Made by a program: the position numbers and the translations under genes. A model generated the notes under the pieces. That model was not told where the DNA came from. It saw only the letters and a list, made by a program, of their open reading frames with translations, and did no database searches. From Mya arenaria (taxonomy: Eukaryota > Mollusca > Bivalvia > Myida > Myidae), in NCBI RefSeq assembly GCF_026914265.1, contig NC_069133.1, positions 49,474,182 to 49,538,181 of the forward strand: a stretch of 64,000 nucleotides of DNA. The letters are read 5' to 3'. Below, piece after piece: positions 13,290-25,530 of this stretch (position 1 is the first letter of the stretch; the number at the start of each line of letters is the position of its first letter).

Positions 13290-13314
13290 TTGTTGTTGTT
13301 GTTGTTGTTGTTGT
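13290..13314. repeat. (GTT)n microsatellite
   Basis: A GTT trinucleotide run lies at a T-rich position of the satellite unit. Confidence 0.9.
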
Positions 13315-13633
13315 TTTTCTTTTCGAGGACGATATAAAAAGTGTAAGCAATATGGTTCGCACTCCGACGGTACGAACAAGCAAAAACAACGCATATTGGG
13401 GCGCTTTTGGGCGCGTGCGCAAATGAAGGTATTTCCTAAATGGTATTCCTTGATAAACACACCTAGTTTTTTATATAGTATATCTGCACTATGTTGTGCG
13501 TGGAATTTTGTGCTGCTGTTCCATGTTTCTTGTTCATGATTTTTTTGTATTTGTGTTCTATGTCTTTGGCGTTTACCCTGTGCCGGGGTTTATGTTTAAA
13601 CTTTTTGCTACTGAGCTTGTTTCTGTAGTTTTT

Positions 13634-14566
13634 AGCTTGACTATTCGAAGAATAAGGAGAGCAATACTACTCACCAAATATATCATTTATTGCATTGAAA
13701 CTTTGGATATGTATTCCCAACTATCTAACCTACCAAATTAATGAAGTTAGATACCACTTATTTGAATATAATGCAAATAATGGGCCTTTATTATTTGACT
13801 TAGAAATTCTGGTTAAGGTTTTCTACACATAGGTTATTCTTGCATACCGGACGTGTGTTTCCGGTCATGTGACCAGTGCTGGAAAAACCCATCTTACATA
13901 CCCCATGTATAAAGATGAGTCACGCGCAACAACGCGCCACTTCTTATTTCATTTATTGTATGGTTTATTAACAATATATTATTCCATTTCATTAATGCGC
14001 AATCATATATATCTGTTGACAAGACTTATAATTAAAATTGAACATAAATAATCGTTAAAAAACGCTATTTTTAGTTATTCAAAATTACTGCGCTTTATGA
14101 CGTCAGTAAACAACATCGCACGCGCTGTTTGGTGTAATTGTACAAAAGATCGTTTTCAACGTCATTTTTTCCACAAATTGATAAATCTAGATATGCAAGA
14201 AAAAATATCAATCATGTTATTCCGGTCCGGATCGAAAAATCCGATCCTCGGGCACGCTGCGTGGCAAGCCTCGTTACTGGCTTACGTGTCCTCGGGTCGG
14301 ATTTTTCTATCCGTACCGGAAACACATGATAGATAGATATATCTCAGCAACAACATATTACTATGAATTGCATTGAGACTTTATACAATGGTAGTCAACC
14401 ATCCAATCTACTTAAATAACCAAGTAAGATGATTCTAGTTTGCATTAAATTCAAATAATGGCATCTAATTTTAAAGTGATCCATGCATGTTTCGCCAAAA
14501 CTTTCCAATCTTTACACTGAAAAGCGGCGGAATAGTTAAGCGCGCTGTCTCTGTGACAGCTCTTGT
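13634..14566 (+). mobile_element. Second family of Helentron-like non-autonomous element, interrupted
   Basis: Subterminal inverted repeats GCTTGACTATTC (13635-13646) and GAATAGTTAAGC (14531-14542) pair with one mismatch. The 3' end has a hairpin GCTGTC-tctgt-GACAGC (14545-14561) followed directly by TCTTG (14562-14566) and then TT. This is the same end structure as the elements at 654-2125, 20487-21980 and 55697-56747. Two related core units (about 13650-13830 and 14335-14520) share 'ttgcattgaaact', 'tagtcaaccatccaatct'-like and 'ttcaaataatgg' blocks. They are separated by a foreign segment. Confidence 0.68.
13838..14335. mobile_element. Unclassified inserted segment within the element at 13634-14566
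   Basis: This segment separates two related core units. Its left part has a perfect hairpin ACCGGA..TCCGGT (near 13847-13866). Its right part has GC-rich blocks (gatcctcgggcacgctg) and ends near taccggaaacacatgat, partly inverted relative to the left end. No transposase is seen. The class is unknown and the ends are approximate. Confidence 0.45.
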
Positions 14567-15587
14567 TCATAAAATATTGAATCGGACAATTTCACCACAC
14601 ACTGAATTACCAGCAGCAAAATAACGATGGCAATTAACATTCGCCGACATTAAACTAAGAAGAATAATTGGAAGGTGTTGATGATGATTCGAATATTTTG
14701 TCAACCATTTGTAAATTATTTGCATTGGAAACGTGTCGATTCTATTTGATTAGCTCGAAATAAAATATAGAAAAACCTTTGCAAAATGATTTAAATGTAC
14801 ATTTTTGTTAGCTCGAAAAAGACTCAATATTATACGAAAAAAATGTTGTTTTTAATATTGATTCCAGGACAGGCACTTGTTATTGTATGTATTTTGATAT
14901 TTGTCCCCTAGTGTGGCCCTATCCAGAATCGTCATATTTAGAGAGGAATGGCTCGTAACGCAAACAAAATACGTTTGAAACGAACTTTAGTTGTACGTTG
15001 ATGATATGGCAACAGGTTTAACAAAAATGCCCTTTCTTTTACTTTCCTCCCTAATAAACTGGCATTGAAACCGAAAACGTCAACGCTGCATGACCATGCA
15101 GGCGGCAAAATAACATAGATCATATTTGCCACTTTTAAACTTGACTCAATATATTTAGAATTCAATGGTAGGGGTTCGTCATTTAAATGTTTATTTATCG
15201 GTTGGCAGGAGGCCAAATTCAATCGTTTATAAAATAACGAAAACCTATGTAAAGTGTTAAAATGCTTTTCTTGGTTTCGATATAGACTTGATTTATATAT
15301 CAACCAGGTTAAAAATGTTGTTTTTAATATTGATTCCAGAACAGGCACTTGTTATTGTATTTATTTTGTAATTTTACTAAACAATGCGTGGCTATAATTT
15401 GCTACGTTTCCTAGTCTATTTTCGTGACAAATGACACTAAGCGCTAAACTAGTACGTGCTTGGTATGAACAAAAAAGTGTATGCGATTATCTTTTTGGAA
15501 AAGGTTGAACAGCACTTACCTTTTTATGTTTTGGCCGTTCCGGGAAATGAAAGAAAAATACCTCATTCGTATGCAAGAGTTGCATAT

Positions 15588-15622
15588 GGAAGAAGAAGAA
15601 AAAGAAGAAGAAGAAGAAGAAA
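15588..15622. repeat. (GAA)n microsatellite
   Basis: A purine-only GAA run lies in the satellite-like region. Confidence 0.9.
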
Positions 15623-18600
15623 CAACACACTACATATTTGAAATAGACCAATATGAGCCTTGATCGAATCAATGTAATATATATGCCACCTTTGATTGTT
15701 GCGGTGCAGTTGCACACTCGAACTCTTTCCTTAATATTTGAAACAGTACCATTTTTTGCGATCACGACTGTTGAAAGTTTAACAGTGAGAACCTTTGGTA
15801 TATTGTGTTGTGTTAAATGACATTCAACCTTGAAAAATTATGAACACTCTATCATTATTCTGCAACATATTTGCGACCATTGCCATTGGAATGTGTTGCC
15901 GGTAATTGGACATAAAAATGGTCCTAACCGCATGTAGAATTATTTCTTTGAAAAGATGACGATTTAGTTTGCAGTAAGGCCACATATTAAGCCCTTTATA
16001 ATAAGTATTAGTTCTTTGATTTTTTGTTGTTTGCCGATATTTGACATAACCTGAAGAAAAACGTGGGGGAATGACAGTTTTTTAAGTATATAAAAAGGTT
16101 TAAAAATGCTGAATCGAGATAGAATGTTATTACTGTTCTGTTTTCTGAAAACTGTTGTTGTGTAATTTGTGAAAATGACATTACCCGTTAGAAATCTTGG
16201 AAACCAGCAAAACAGTTGGATGCGATCATTAATTTGGAAAAGTTTTTTTCAAAAATTACATGAATCGAAATGGTTTAGGAAACGAGCAAAACTTATATAA
16301 AGTGTTCACCGTGGTGCTCCACGAATCCATGATGGCGTTTAATCCATTTTGAAAAACTGACAAACCAGTTGTATGCAAGTATATATTTGAAAACAAATGT
16401 TTAACCGTACCAACGTGTGTTACGTTTGCCCTTGATACACAAACGCAAAACTAGAACACTGCATCACCGGACTGCGGAATCACGTGGACCAAATTTGGCA
16501 CAATTCAACTTACCCCAACATATGTGATTTGATGTTGGTAGTTCGACTTTGGAATGTGTTTAAATCCGCATGCAGAAATGTTTGCGTTGAAAATGTATAT
16601 TTGGGTTGGCCAACCCTGCATATAGAGTAGAAATATGTACGGAAAAGGATTATATTGTGGTATATTGCTTTCAAGTATGTGAAAAGGGTAAAGAATTATG
16701 TTTGAGGCAAATGTTTGTGATCATGAATTAGACCAAACCTTTTCTGGAGTTTTTATTTGCCCTAAATGACATTCAAACGGGGGGAACATATCAACACTGT
16801 ATCACCAGGCTGCATAATTATGATGACCATATTCGCATCAATTTCACACGTAATTTGTATCTGGTGATTTCGTTTTAGTTTAAAACGCATCATGACATGA
16901 AACAAAACGTTATTAAATGGCCTTGAAACCGAAAACGTCAACGCTGCTTCACTAGGCGGTAAAGTCACATGGGTCATATTCACCACATTTAAACTTGACA
17001 CAAAAAATGTTGTTTGAGATTCGACATTGAAATGTTTCGATAACATCTTAAATAAATTGCTTTGAAAAAAAGTCGATTTAGGTTGGCAGGAAGTCGAATT
17101 CAACCGTTTATAAAATGTACGAAAACGTATTGTAAGTGATAAATGCTTTTCGTGGTTTCGATTGATAAACACACCTTGTTTTATATTCAATATATGTAGT
17201 GTGTTGATTGTTGAATTTTGACTTCTTGTTCCATGGTTTGTGATTATGTATCTTGTGTTCTATGTCATTGGTGTTGACACTGCCACTGGACGGGGTTTAT
17301 GTTTAAACCTTTGACTACTGGACTTATTTCTGTAGTTTTTCATATACATGTAATTATAGACCAAAATTCTATATAAATAAACTAGGTTGATCCCTGACTA
17401 ACCAATTTTATTTAAAATGCTTGACTATAATGTGTAACTTTGTGTAGTCAATTGTCGTGACAAATGACATTAAACGCTAAACTAGTGTTTAATACGAACA
17501 AAATAATTGTATACGATTATTATTTTGGAATGGTTGAACCGCACTAACTTTTTTCCGTTATTGCCGTTCCTGGTGTTGAAAGGTGAAATGCGTCGATCGT
17601 CTGAAAAATCAAAATTCCGAACATGCACAATTGATTTTATTCAAAAAAAATTAGGAGTATTTCTTTAACCGTATGCAAAATTAAATGACGAATAATACAT
17701 CAAATGTGGAAAACGCACGTGAAAGGATTAAAATATGAATGAGTGTGTGGTCAAAGTAGCTAACATTCCTTGACAAACCCCTAGCTTTTTATATAGTATA
17801 AATTTACTGTGTTGTTTGTAGCGTTTTGTGCTATTGTTTCATGGTTTGGGTCTGTGATTGCTTGTTGTTTTGTGTTCTATGTCTTTGGCGTTGACCCTGT
17901 GCCATTAAACGGGGCTTATGTTTACACTGACGACTACTTTGCAGTTTCTGTAGTTTTTTTTTATAAAAGTTATAAAAAAAATAGTACGGAAAAGGTTTTA
18001 TTTTTTTATTGCTTTTAAAAAGACTGAAGTATGTGAAAAGGCTAAACACATTAATTCTAGAGTAAACATAAAAAATGATGTGTGAAACAAAAATATATCT
18101 AGAGATGGAGAGGAATAGGTATTAATTGTTTGATTGTTCGTTGTTTGCCGACATTTGGCATAACATGAATAAAAACGTATGGGAATATTATTACTGCTCC
18201 GTTTTTCTGAAAAAAGTTGATTAATTTGTAAAATATGACATTACTCATTTAAAAAAATAATGTCGAAATGTTGGAAACCAGCAAACAGTTGTATGCGATC
18301 ATCAATTTGGAAAAGGTTATTTCAAAATGACATAAATCGTTAGGAATGGTTTAGGAAACGAGCAAAACTGATATAAATTGTTCAGCGTGGTGCTCCACGC
18401 ATCCATGATGGCGTTAAACCCATTTTGAAAAAAAAACCTAACAAACAGTTGTATGCAAGTATAAATTTGAAAACAAATGTTTAACTGTACTAACCAACGT
18501 TTTTGTTGCTTTTGTCTTTGATATTCAAACGCAAAATTAGAACATTGTATCACCGAACTGTGGAATCACGTGGAGCAAATTTGGCACCATTCAACTTACC

Positions 18601-19534
18601 CCAACACATGTGATTTGATGTTGGTAGTTCGACTTTGGAGTGTGTTTATATCCGTATGCAAAAGTATGTCCGTTGAAAATGTCTATTTGGGTTAGCCAAC
18701 CCTGCATATAAAGTAGAAATATGTACGGAAAAGGATTATAATGTGTTTTATTGCTTTCAAACTGACTTAAGTTTGTGAAAAGCGTAAAGAATGATGTTTG
18801 AGGCAAACAAATATGTGTGATCATAAATTAGAACAAACCATTGCTGGGTTTTTTATTTTCCCTAAATAACATTCAAACGGGGGGAACATATCAGCGCTGT
18901 ATCGCCAGACTGAATAATTATGATGCCCATATTCGCACCAATTTCACACGTAAGTTGTACCTGGTGATTCGACATTAAAATATTTTACTTTTGGTTTGCA
19001 ACGTTGAAGCAAAACGTATGAAAAGTTATTAAAAAGTATTATTGGTTTGGAAAAGACTAAAATATGTGCCGACGATAAAAATGTTGATCCAAAGTGTAGT
19101 TTTGTGTTTTGTTTTGTTTTCAAGAGGAATTGAAAAATGATGGCAATACACATCGTACTCCGATGGTACGAACAGGAAAAAACAACGCATAACGTAGCGC
19201 TATTGGGCGCAGGTGCACATTAAATCATTTGTCTATTTTTTCGCCTAATTGGTGTTGCATCTGAAAATAAACAAGTACTTAATTACCAGGAAGCAAAATC
19301 ACGGCGGTAAAATCACGGTGTTCGTCGACATTAAATTAAACTGAATAAATGAAATGTGTTGTTGGTGATTCATATATTTCGTCAAACATATGCAAAATAA
19401 TCTGCTGTGGAAATGTGTCGATGTTGTTTGATTAGCTCGGAATTAATTTAAATGCTTTTTATTGCTTAACAAAGACTAAATTATACGAAGAAGTGTATTC
19501 TTTTATTGATTCCAGATAAATTTCTTGTTATTCC

Positions 19535-19542
19535 TGTGTGTG

Positions 19543-19574
<32 letters not shown>

Positions 19575-19590
19575 TGCGTGCGTGTGTGTG
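19535..19590. repeat. Compound (TG)n-(CGTG)n microsatellite
   Basis: Alternating purine-pyrimidine tract: TG dinucleotides, then CGTG tetranucleotides, then TG again. Such tracts can adopt Z-DNA. Confidence 0.92.
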
Positions 19591-20486
19591 ATTGTGTTTT
19601 ACGTGTCCCATTGCATGGTTTTTTCGGTGTGGTCTTATTTAGCGAGGAATAATATGAAACGCTAAAAATACGTTTGAAACAAACTAAATAATTTATGATG
19701 TCATGATTTTGGAAAAGGTTTAAATACACCAACTTTTTTACTTTAATTTTCCTCCTTATTAACTGGCATTGAAACCGAAACCGTCAACGCTGCATCACCA
19801 GGTGGCAATGTCACATAGGTCATATTCACCACATTTAAACTTGACACAATAAACTTATTATTTGAGATTCGACATTGAAATGTTTCGATAACATCTTATA
19901 TAAATTACTTTGAACAAATGTCGATTTTGGTTGGCAGGAAGTCGAATTCAACCGTTTATAAAATGTACGAAAACGTATGGTAAGTGATAAATGCTTTTCG
20001 TGGTTTCGATTGATATACACCCCTAGTTTTATATTCAGTATATATATAGTGTTTTGTTTGTTGAATTTTGACTTGTTTTTCCATGTTTCTGGTTTGTGAA
20101 TGTGTGTCTTGTGTTTGTCATTGGCGTTGACACTGTCAAAGAACGGGGTTTGTGTTGAATTGTTTTACTACTGGACTTGTTTCTGTAGTTTTTCATAAAA
20201 TTACATACTAAATTTATATTTCAACCAGGTTATGACAAACCAATTTTATATAAAAATGTTTTACTTTATAAAATTTGCAACTTTGTGTAGTCAATTTTCC
20301 TGACAAATGACGTTAAACGCTTAACTAGTGTTTGATACGAACAAAATAATTTTATGCGATTATTATTTTGGAAATGGTTGAACACCAGTTACCATTGTCT
20401 GTAATTGCCGTTCCTAGGTCTGAAAAGTGAAATTCTACGAACGTCTGTAATATCAAGATACCAAACATGCAGATGAACTCTTTTTT

Positions 20487-21980
20487 ATTAAAATCGCACC
20501 GTCCGTCCGTCCGTGTGTCCGGCTCAATAACTCGTGTCCGGGCTGTAACTTTCTCTTGTAAGGACAGATTTTAAAATAACTTGCCACATGTGTTTGACAT
20601 ACCAAGACGACGTGTCGCATGCAAGACCCGTGTCCCTACCTCTTAGGTCAAGGTCACACTTAGTGTTTATTCACAATGGAATGCTGCATATAAGGACATA
20701 GAGTATAGGGTGTCGTGTCCGGGCTGTAACTTTCCCTTGTATCGTTAAATTTTGAAACTTGCCACATGTGTTCGACATACCAAGACGACGTGTCGCGTGC
20801 AAGACCCGTGTCCCTACCTCTAAGGTCAAGGTCAAACTTAGGTGTCTATTCACAATGGAATGCTGCATATAAGGACATAGAGTATAGGTTGTTGTGTCCG
20901 GGCTGTAACTTTCTATTGTATGGACATATTTTGAAATAACTTGCCACATGTGTTTGACATACCAAGACGACGTGTCGCGTGCAAGACCCGTGTCCCTCTC
21001 TTTAAGGTCAAGGTCACCCTTAGGTGTTATTTACAATGGAATGCTGCATATAAGGACATAGAGTATAGGGTGTCTTCTCCGGGCTGTAACTTTCCCTTGT
21101 ATCGTTATATTAAAAAAAAACTTGCCACATGTGTTCGACATACCAAGACGACGTGTCGCATGCAAGACCCGTGTCCCTCCCTCTAAGGTCAAGGTCAAAC
21201 TTAGGTATCTATTCACAATGGAATGCTGCATATAAGGACATAGAGTATAAGTTGTTGTGTCCGGGCTGTAACTTTCTCTTGTATGGACATATTTTAAAAT
21301 AACTTGCCACATGTGTTTGACATACTAAGACGACGTGTAGCGTGCAAGACCCGTGTCCCTCCCTTTAAGGTCAATGTCACACTTAGGTGTTTCTTCACAA
21401 TGGAATGCTGCATATAAGGACATAGAGTATAGGTTGTTGTGTCCGGGCTGTAACTTTCTCTTGTATTGACATATTTTAAAATGACTTGCCACATGTGTTC
21501 GACATACCAAGACATCGTGTCGCATGCAAGACCCGTGTCCCTCCCTCTAAGGTCAAGGTCACACTTAGGCGTCTATTCACAATGGAAGGTGTCTATTCAC
21601 AATGGAATGCTGCATATAAGGACATAGAGTATAGTTTGCCGTGTCCGGGCGGTAACCTCTCCTTGTATGGACCGATTTTAAAATAACTTGCCACATGTGT
21701 TTGACATACCAAGGCGACGTGTAACGTGCAAGACCCATGTCTCTACCTCAAAGTTGAAAGATACACTTAGGTGTTTATTCACAATGGCATACTGAATATG
21801 AGGACATAAGAGTGTAGGTTGTCAAGTATGGGTGGTATTTTTTTATGTTCAGAGGCAATTTAAAATAACTTGACATGTGTATTTGACACGTAAAGGCAAG
21901 ATCAACTTTTCATGTACTGACCTTGTTCATAGGTTTATGTCACATTCGGGGGCATTCGTCACATACTGTGACAGCTCTTG
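20487..21980 (+). mobile_element. Second pearl / Helentron-like copy, 5' end deleted
   Basis: This is a second copy of the 654-2125 family with 7-8 core units (ggctgtaac starts near 20541, 20722, 20901, 21082, 21263, 21445, 21648). The 3' features are intact: TTCGGGGGCAT (21945-21955), hairpin GTCACA-tac-TGTGAC (21958-21972), CTCTTG to 21980, then T-rich DNA. The 5' end joins a T run directly to ATTAAAATCGCACCG. The first roughly 20 bp, including the ATGCCCCCGAA subterminal repeat, are missing. One unit near 21,580 carries an extra local duplication of about 21 bp. Confidence 0.75.
20540..21790 (+). repeat. 181-bp tandem repeat core, second array
   Basis: These 179-182 bp units are homologous to the array at 700-1960 but with their own shared variants, for example ggtgtctattcacaatgg and gtgttcgacatacc. 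This suggests that units homogenise within an element. Confidence 0.82.
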
Positions 21981-22070
21981 TTTTTATTTATTATTATTAT
22001 TTATTTTATTTTTTATTATTTATTTTATTTTATTTTATTTTTTTATTTTTTTTGTTTTTTTGGGGGGGGG
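21979..22070. repeat. (TTTAT)n / poly(T) / poly(G) low-complexity tract
   Basis: Degenerate TTTAT repeats, then T and G runs, abut the 3' end of the pearl-like element, at the T-rich side of its insertion site. Confidence 0.85.
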
Positions 22071-22659
22071 GCGGGGAAGTTCCACACAGGAATCTTTCTT
22101 GAACCGCATGCAAATTCTTTAGATTTAAAAATGATGAATTGGGTTGGCCAACCCTACATTCAATTTGGAAAATGTACGGGAAAGGATTGATCGAAATGTG
22201 AATCATCGTGTGGTCATAGTACCTTACATTCCTTCATAAAACCCTAGTTTTTTATATAGTATAAATGTACTGTGTTGTTTGTGGAGCTTTGTGCTGTTGT
22301 TTCATTTTTTTTTTGGTTTGTGAGTGTTTGTTTTTTGTGTTCTATTGTCTTTGGCGTTGACCCTGTGTTATTTAGTTTGATCTAATTTAGCGAAGAAGAA
22401 CATGAATCGCTGAAACATTACGTACCAACCTATGTTTAGGTTTTCCCCATAACTGGCATTGGAACTGAAAGTGTGAACATTGCACGATCACGTTGACCCT
22501 ATTCGCAACCATTAAACTTAAATTAGTATATGGTTATTCGACATTGTGTGGTCTTATTAACGGTTTTTGAAAATACTTAATTGCGTTTAAACGCTAAAAA
22601 TATATGGTTTAAAAATAACTTACGTGTGAGATCATGAATTTGGGGTAGGATTGGTGGTT

Positions 22660-22701
22660 GTGTGTGTCTGTGTGTGTGTGTGGGGGGGGGGGGGGGGGGG
22701 G
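22660..22701. repeat. (TG)n followed by a G tract
   Basis: TG dinucleotides run into about 20 uninterrupted G (22682-22701). The tract is G-quadruplex prone and its length is unreliable. Confidence 0.9.
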
Positions 22702-23544
22702 CTGGGGTCTATTTTAAACTGTATTATCTAACAGGGTTACCATGATGCACAATATAACGGTAGTAGACCGGAGGCTTTATTCGCCACCTTTAATGGACAA
22801 AATATTTTTAAATGGTCATTCGGCATAATGTTTTATTTACCGCATGCAAAATTATTTGTTTTTTTTTATAAAAAAGAATTTCATTGTTTAGGCAAAAGTC
22901 AACTGCAACCCAACATGTATATATGAAGAAGAAGGTTTTGAAAGTGTGTAAATGTGAATGTGTGTTTTATTGGTTTCTCATATAGGCTTAGATATATAAA
23001 AAATAAACATATAATGACTCCAGAATTAGTATATTTTTCTAAAGTACAATTATTATACGTTTTCTTTAAAGCGGAAATATTTGACATTTGAGTGGTCTCA
23101 CTTCGCGATAAACGAGATGAGACGCTGAAATTGCGATCGCGGTGTCGGGAAAAGGTTCAGCCGCTCAAGACGTTTTTTTTTTTTATTTCGCGCTTTACTG
23201 AGCAAAATATTGCAACTGGGGGGTTATTCCGGATACATTTGTTCAATCCCACCTGGCGACCGGTATTTTGAAGAAAGACCCACTTTCGAAATTGAAGAAA
23301 GCGATTGTTTTTCCCACGGTGAGTGACTTTAGTTGGGTGTCTATTTTTTGTGATGATAATGGCATTACATTTATTGACCCTTAAATTCCTTTCTAAATAC
23401 TGCGCCATGTTAGGACTTTTCAAGTCATTTGGTTTTACATTAGTTTGCCTTGATAAGCATAACCTGTAGGAAAACGTATAGAATTTTATAACTATGACGT
23501 ATTATTTTATTGGTCGGAATTCATGTCTGCATGAATATGGGTCA

Positions 23545-23780
23545 CCTCTGGTCCAGAACTAGGTCACTGGGTCAATCTAAGAGAGATAAAAATCCCCTCA
23601 TAAATTCAATAGTTTCTATTTACTTCTTCTGAAACTTGGTCAAAATACTTGTCTGCATGTTATCATAAACATAATAAATGTGGATCCCATCTGGTTAACA
23701 GAAAGGTCACGAGGTCAAATATAAGAAAATACCAAGCTCCCCGTCATAAATAGTTTTTTTTCAATTGTTATGAAGCTTGG
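23545..23780. repeat. Fragment resembling the core of the 55.7-kb element
   Basis: The phrases atgggtcacctctgg, aactaggtcactgggtcaa, gaaacttggtcaaaat and ggtcacgaggtcaaat match the phrasing of the tandem core at 55,780-56,700. It is probably a decayed fragment. No ends are visible. Confidence 0.5.
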
Positions 23781-24086
23781 AAAGAAAACTTCCGAGTTGT
23801 TATTGGTTTCAATTAAGATAAAAAAAACTTGGCTACGTTTGCTTGTTATAAGTTACTGCCCCTGACCATTTTATTTCTTGGTTAGTTTTATAGCCACATT
23901 TCTCTTGATTCAAACATGTCTATCATTTTCTTCTCGAGTGTCAAATAAGTACCTGAACATTTAACAGTTATCGCCCTAGGTATATAGAAGAGATCCAAGT
24001 CATCAACACGGAAATAGGTATCTGAGAACACAGTTACACTTTCCTTCTCGTTTGATAAGGGAGAACCCAAACCTTTATATAAATAT

Positions 24087-24873
24087 TTACCTCTTGGCTC
24101 AAAACGAACAGTTACCTCTTGACTCAGAGGAGGTCTGCTCAAAACGAACAGTTACCTCTTGACTCAGAGGAGGTCTGCTCAAAACGAACAGTTACCTCTT
24201 GACTCAGAGGAGGTGTGTTCAAAACGAACAGTTACTTCTTGACTCAGAGGTGTGTTTAAAACGAACAGTTACCTCTTGACTCAGAGGAGGTGTGTTAAAA
24301 ACGAACAGTTACCTCTTGACTCAGAGGAGGTGTGTTAAAAACGAACAGTTACCTCTTGACTCAGAGGAGGTCTGCTCAAAACGAACCGTTACCTCTTGAC
24401 TCAGAGGAGGTGTGTTCAAAACGAACCGTTACCTCTTGACTCAGAGGAGGTCTGCTCAAAACGAACAGTTACCTCTTGACTCAGAGGAGGTCTGCTCAAA
24501 ACGAACAGTTACCTCTTGACTCAGAGGAGGTCTGCTCAAAACGAACAGTTACCTCTTGACTCAGAGGAGGTCTGCTCAAAACGAACAGTTACCTCTTGAC
24601 TCAGAGGAGGTCTGCTCAAAACGAACAGTTACCTCTTGACTCAGAGGTGTGTTTAAAACGAACAGTTACCTCTTGACTCAGGGGAGTTCTGTTCAAAACG
24701 AACAGTTACCTCTTGACTCAGAGGAGGTTTGTTTAAAACGAACAGTTACCTCTTGACTCAGAGGAGGTACGTTCAAAACGAACTGTAGGAGGTCTGCTCA
24801 AAACGAACAGTTACCTCTTGACTCAGAAGAGGTCTGTTTAAGACAAACAGTTACCTCTTGGCTCAGAGGAGGT
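24087..24873. repeat. 40-bp minisatellite with AP-1-like core in nearly every unit
   Basis: About twenty head-to-tail units of roughly 40 bp share TTACCTCTTGACTCAGAGG and AAAACGAACAG. Shorter units (gaggtgtgttt variants) are mixed in. Each unit contains TGACTCA, the AP-1/TRE consensus, within a short inverted repeat ACCTC...GAGGT. A more diverged copy lies near 25110-25150. There are no variable spacers and no cas genes, so this is not a CRISPR array. Confidence 0.93.
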
Positions 24874-25530
24874 GTGTTTGTATACGTGTCGCCTTCTCTT
24901 GGTGCATGTGAGATGTATGTTCTATAAGTTTCTGACCAAAAAAGCCAGTGTCGCCCCGTTTGAATGTCCGAGAGGCCCAGCACTCCTCGCAAGGCTTCAT
25001 ACAGTCTTACGGGTGCTGGCTTAAACTGGTGTGTAACACTTGAAAGAGGAAAATGTATCTGCGAACATGTTTACCATTCCTTAACGCTTTAAAAGTGGCA
25101 CGCCTAAAGCTTTATCTCTTGGCTCAGAGGAGATCCGTTTAAAACAAACGGTTCGTTTGTCAGTAGCCTTTGTGCATATGAAATGTAAGTCTACTGAAAG
25201 GAAATTGGTACCTGCGAACATATTTGTCATTTCCTACCTATGTGCAATGTGGGTAACCTGACCAAAGCCAGTCACAAGTCTGGGTGAAAAACAGGGAGCG
25301 ACCACTTACCCATGTCCGATACCCATTATTTGATCTCATTTCTTTAATGTATTACAAATTCTCCTTTCAATCGTGCTAAATTTGTTTTAAATTTTATTTC
25401 TGAATAGGCGTTAGGCTGACCCACCATCGATGAGAATGTTTCTTCCATATTAACGGGAGGAATATTTATTTTGCGTTGTCCGTCCGGTGCCATAACTATA
25501 TAAGTGTCAGACATAAGCGTGTTACTAAAT
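24874..25530. other. Intergenic, no gene seen
   Basis: Apart from one degenerate copy of the 40-bp unit (tctcttggctcagaggaga near 25120) there is no recognisable coding or RNA feature. Two short fragments here (gtgagatgtatgttct and gcatatgaaatgtaag contexts near 24905 and 25175) look like old duplicates of each other. Confidence 0.5.

Larger units (their letters stand above)
1..23520. repeat. Diverged AT-rich tandem repeat (satellite-like) region with higher-order blocks
   Basis: No host gene is visible. The same modules recur in the same order at irregular intervals of about 0.35-0.65 kb: a 'cgacattgaaatg'-like block, 'atgcaaaattatttg', a 'ggttggc' block, 'gtacgaaaacgtatgg', 'gctttcaaaaagact' and 'gaaacgaacaaaat'. 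Two subtypes occupy the 'ggttggc' position. One reads ggttggccaaccctgcat (near 203, 6505, 7373, 12917, 16616, 18690 and 22141). The other reads ttggcagtaggcc or a close variant (near 2967, 5888, 8414, 15200, 17080, 19928). Long blocks are also duplicated: 2340-2950 with 7790-8400, 3560-4080 with 11925-12420, and 16085-16720 with 18165-18830 and 6880-7450. Transposons interrupt the array and are listed separately. The many short open frames here are not conserved between copies. Confidence 0.75.

Noticed and set aside
24087..24873. Regular repeats resembling a CRISPR array
   Set aside because: Units are directly adjacent with no unique spacers, the DNA is animal, and no cas genes exist. It is a minisatellite.
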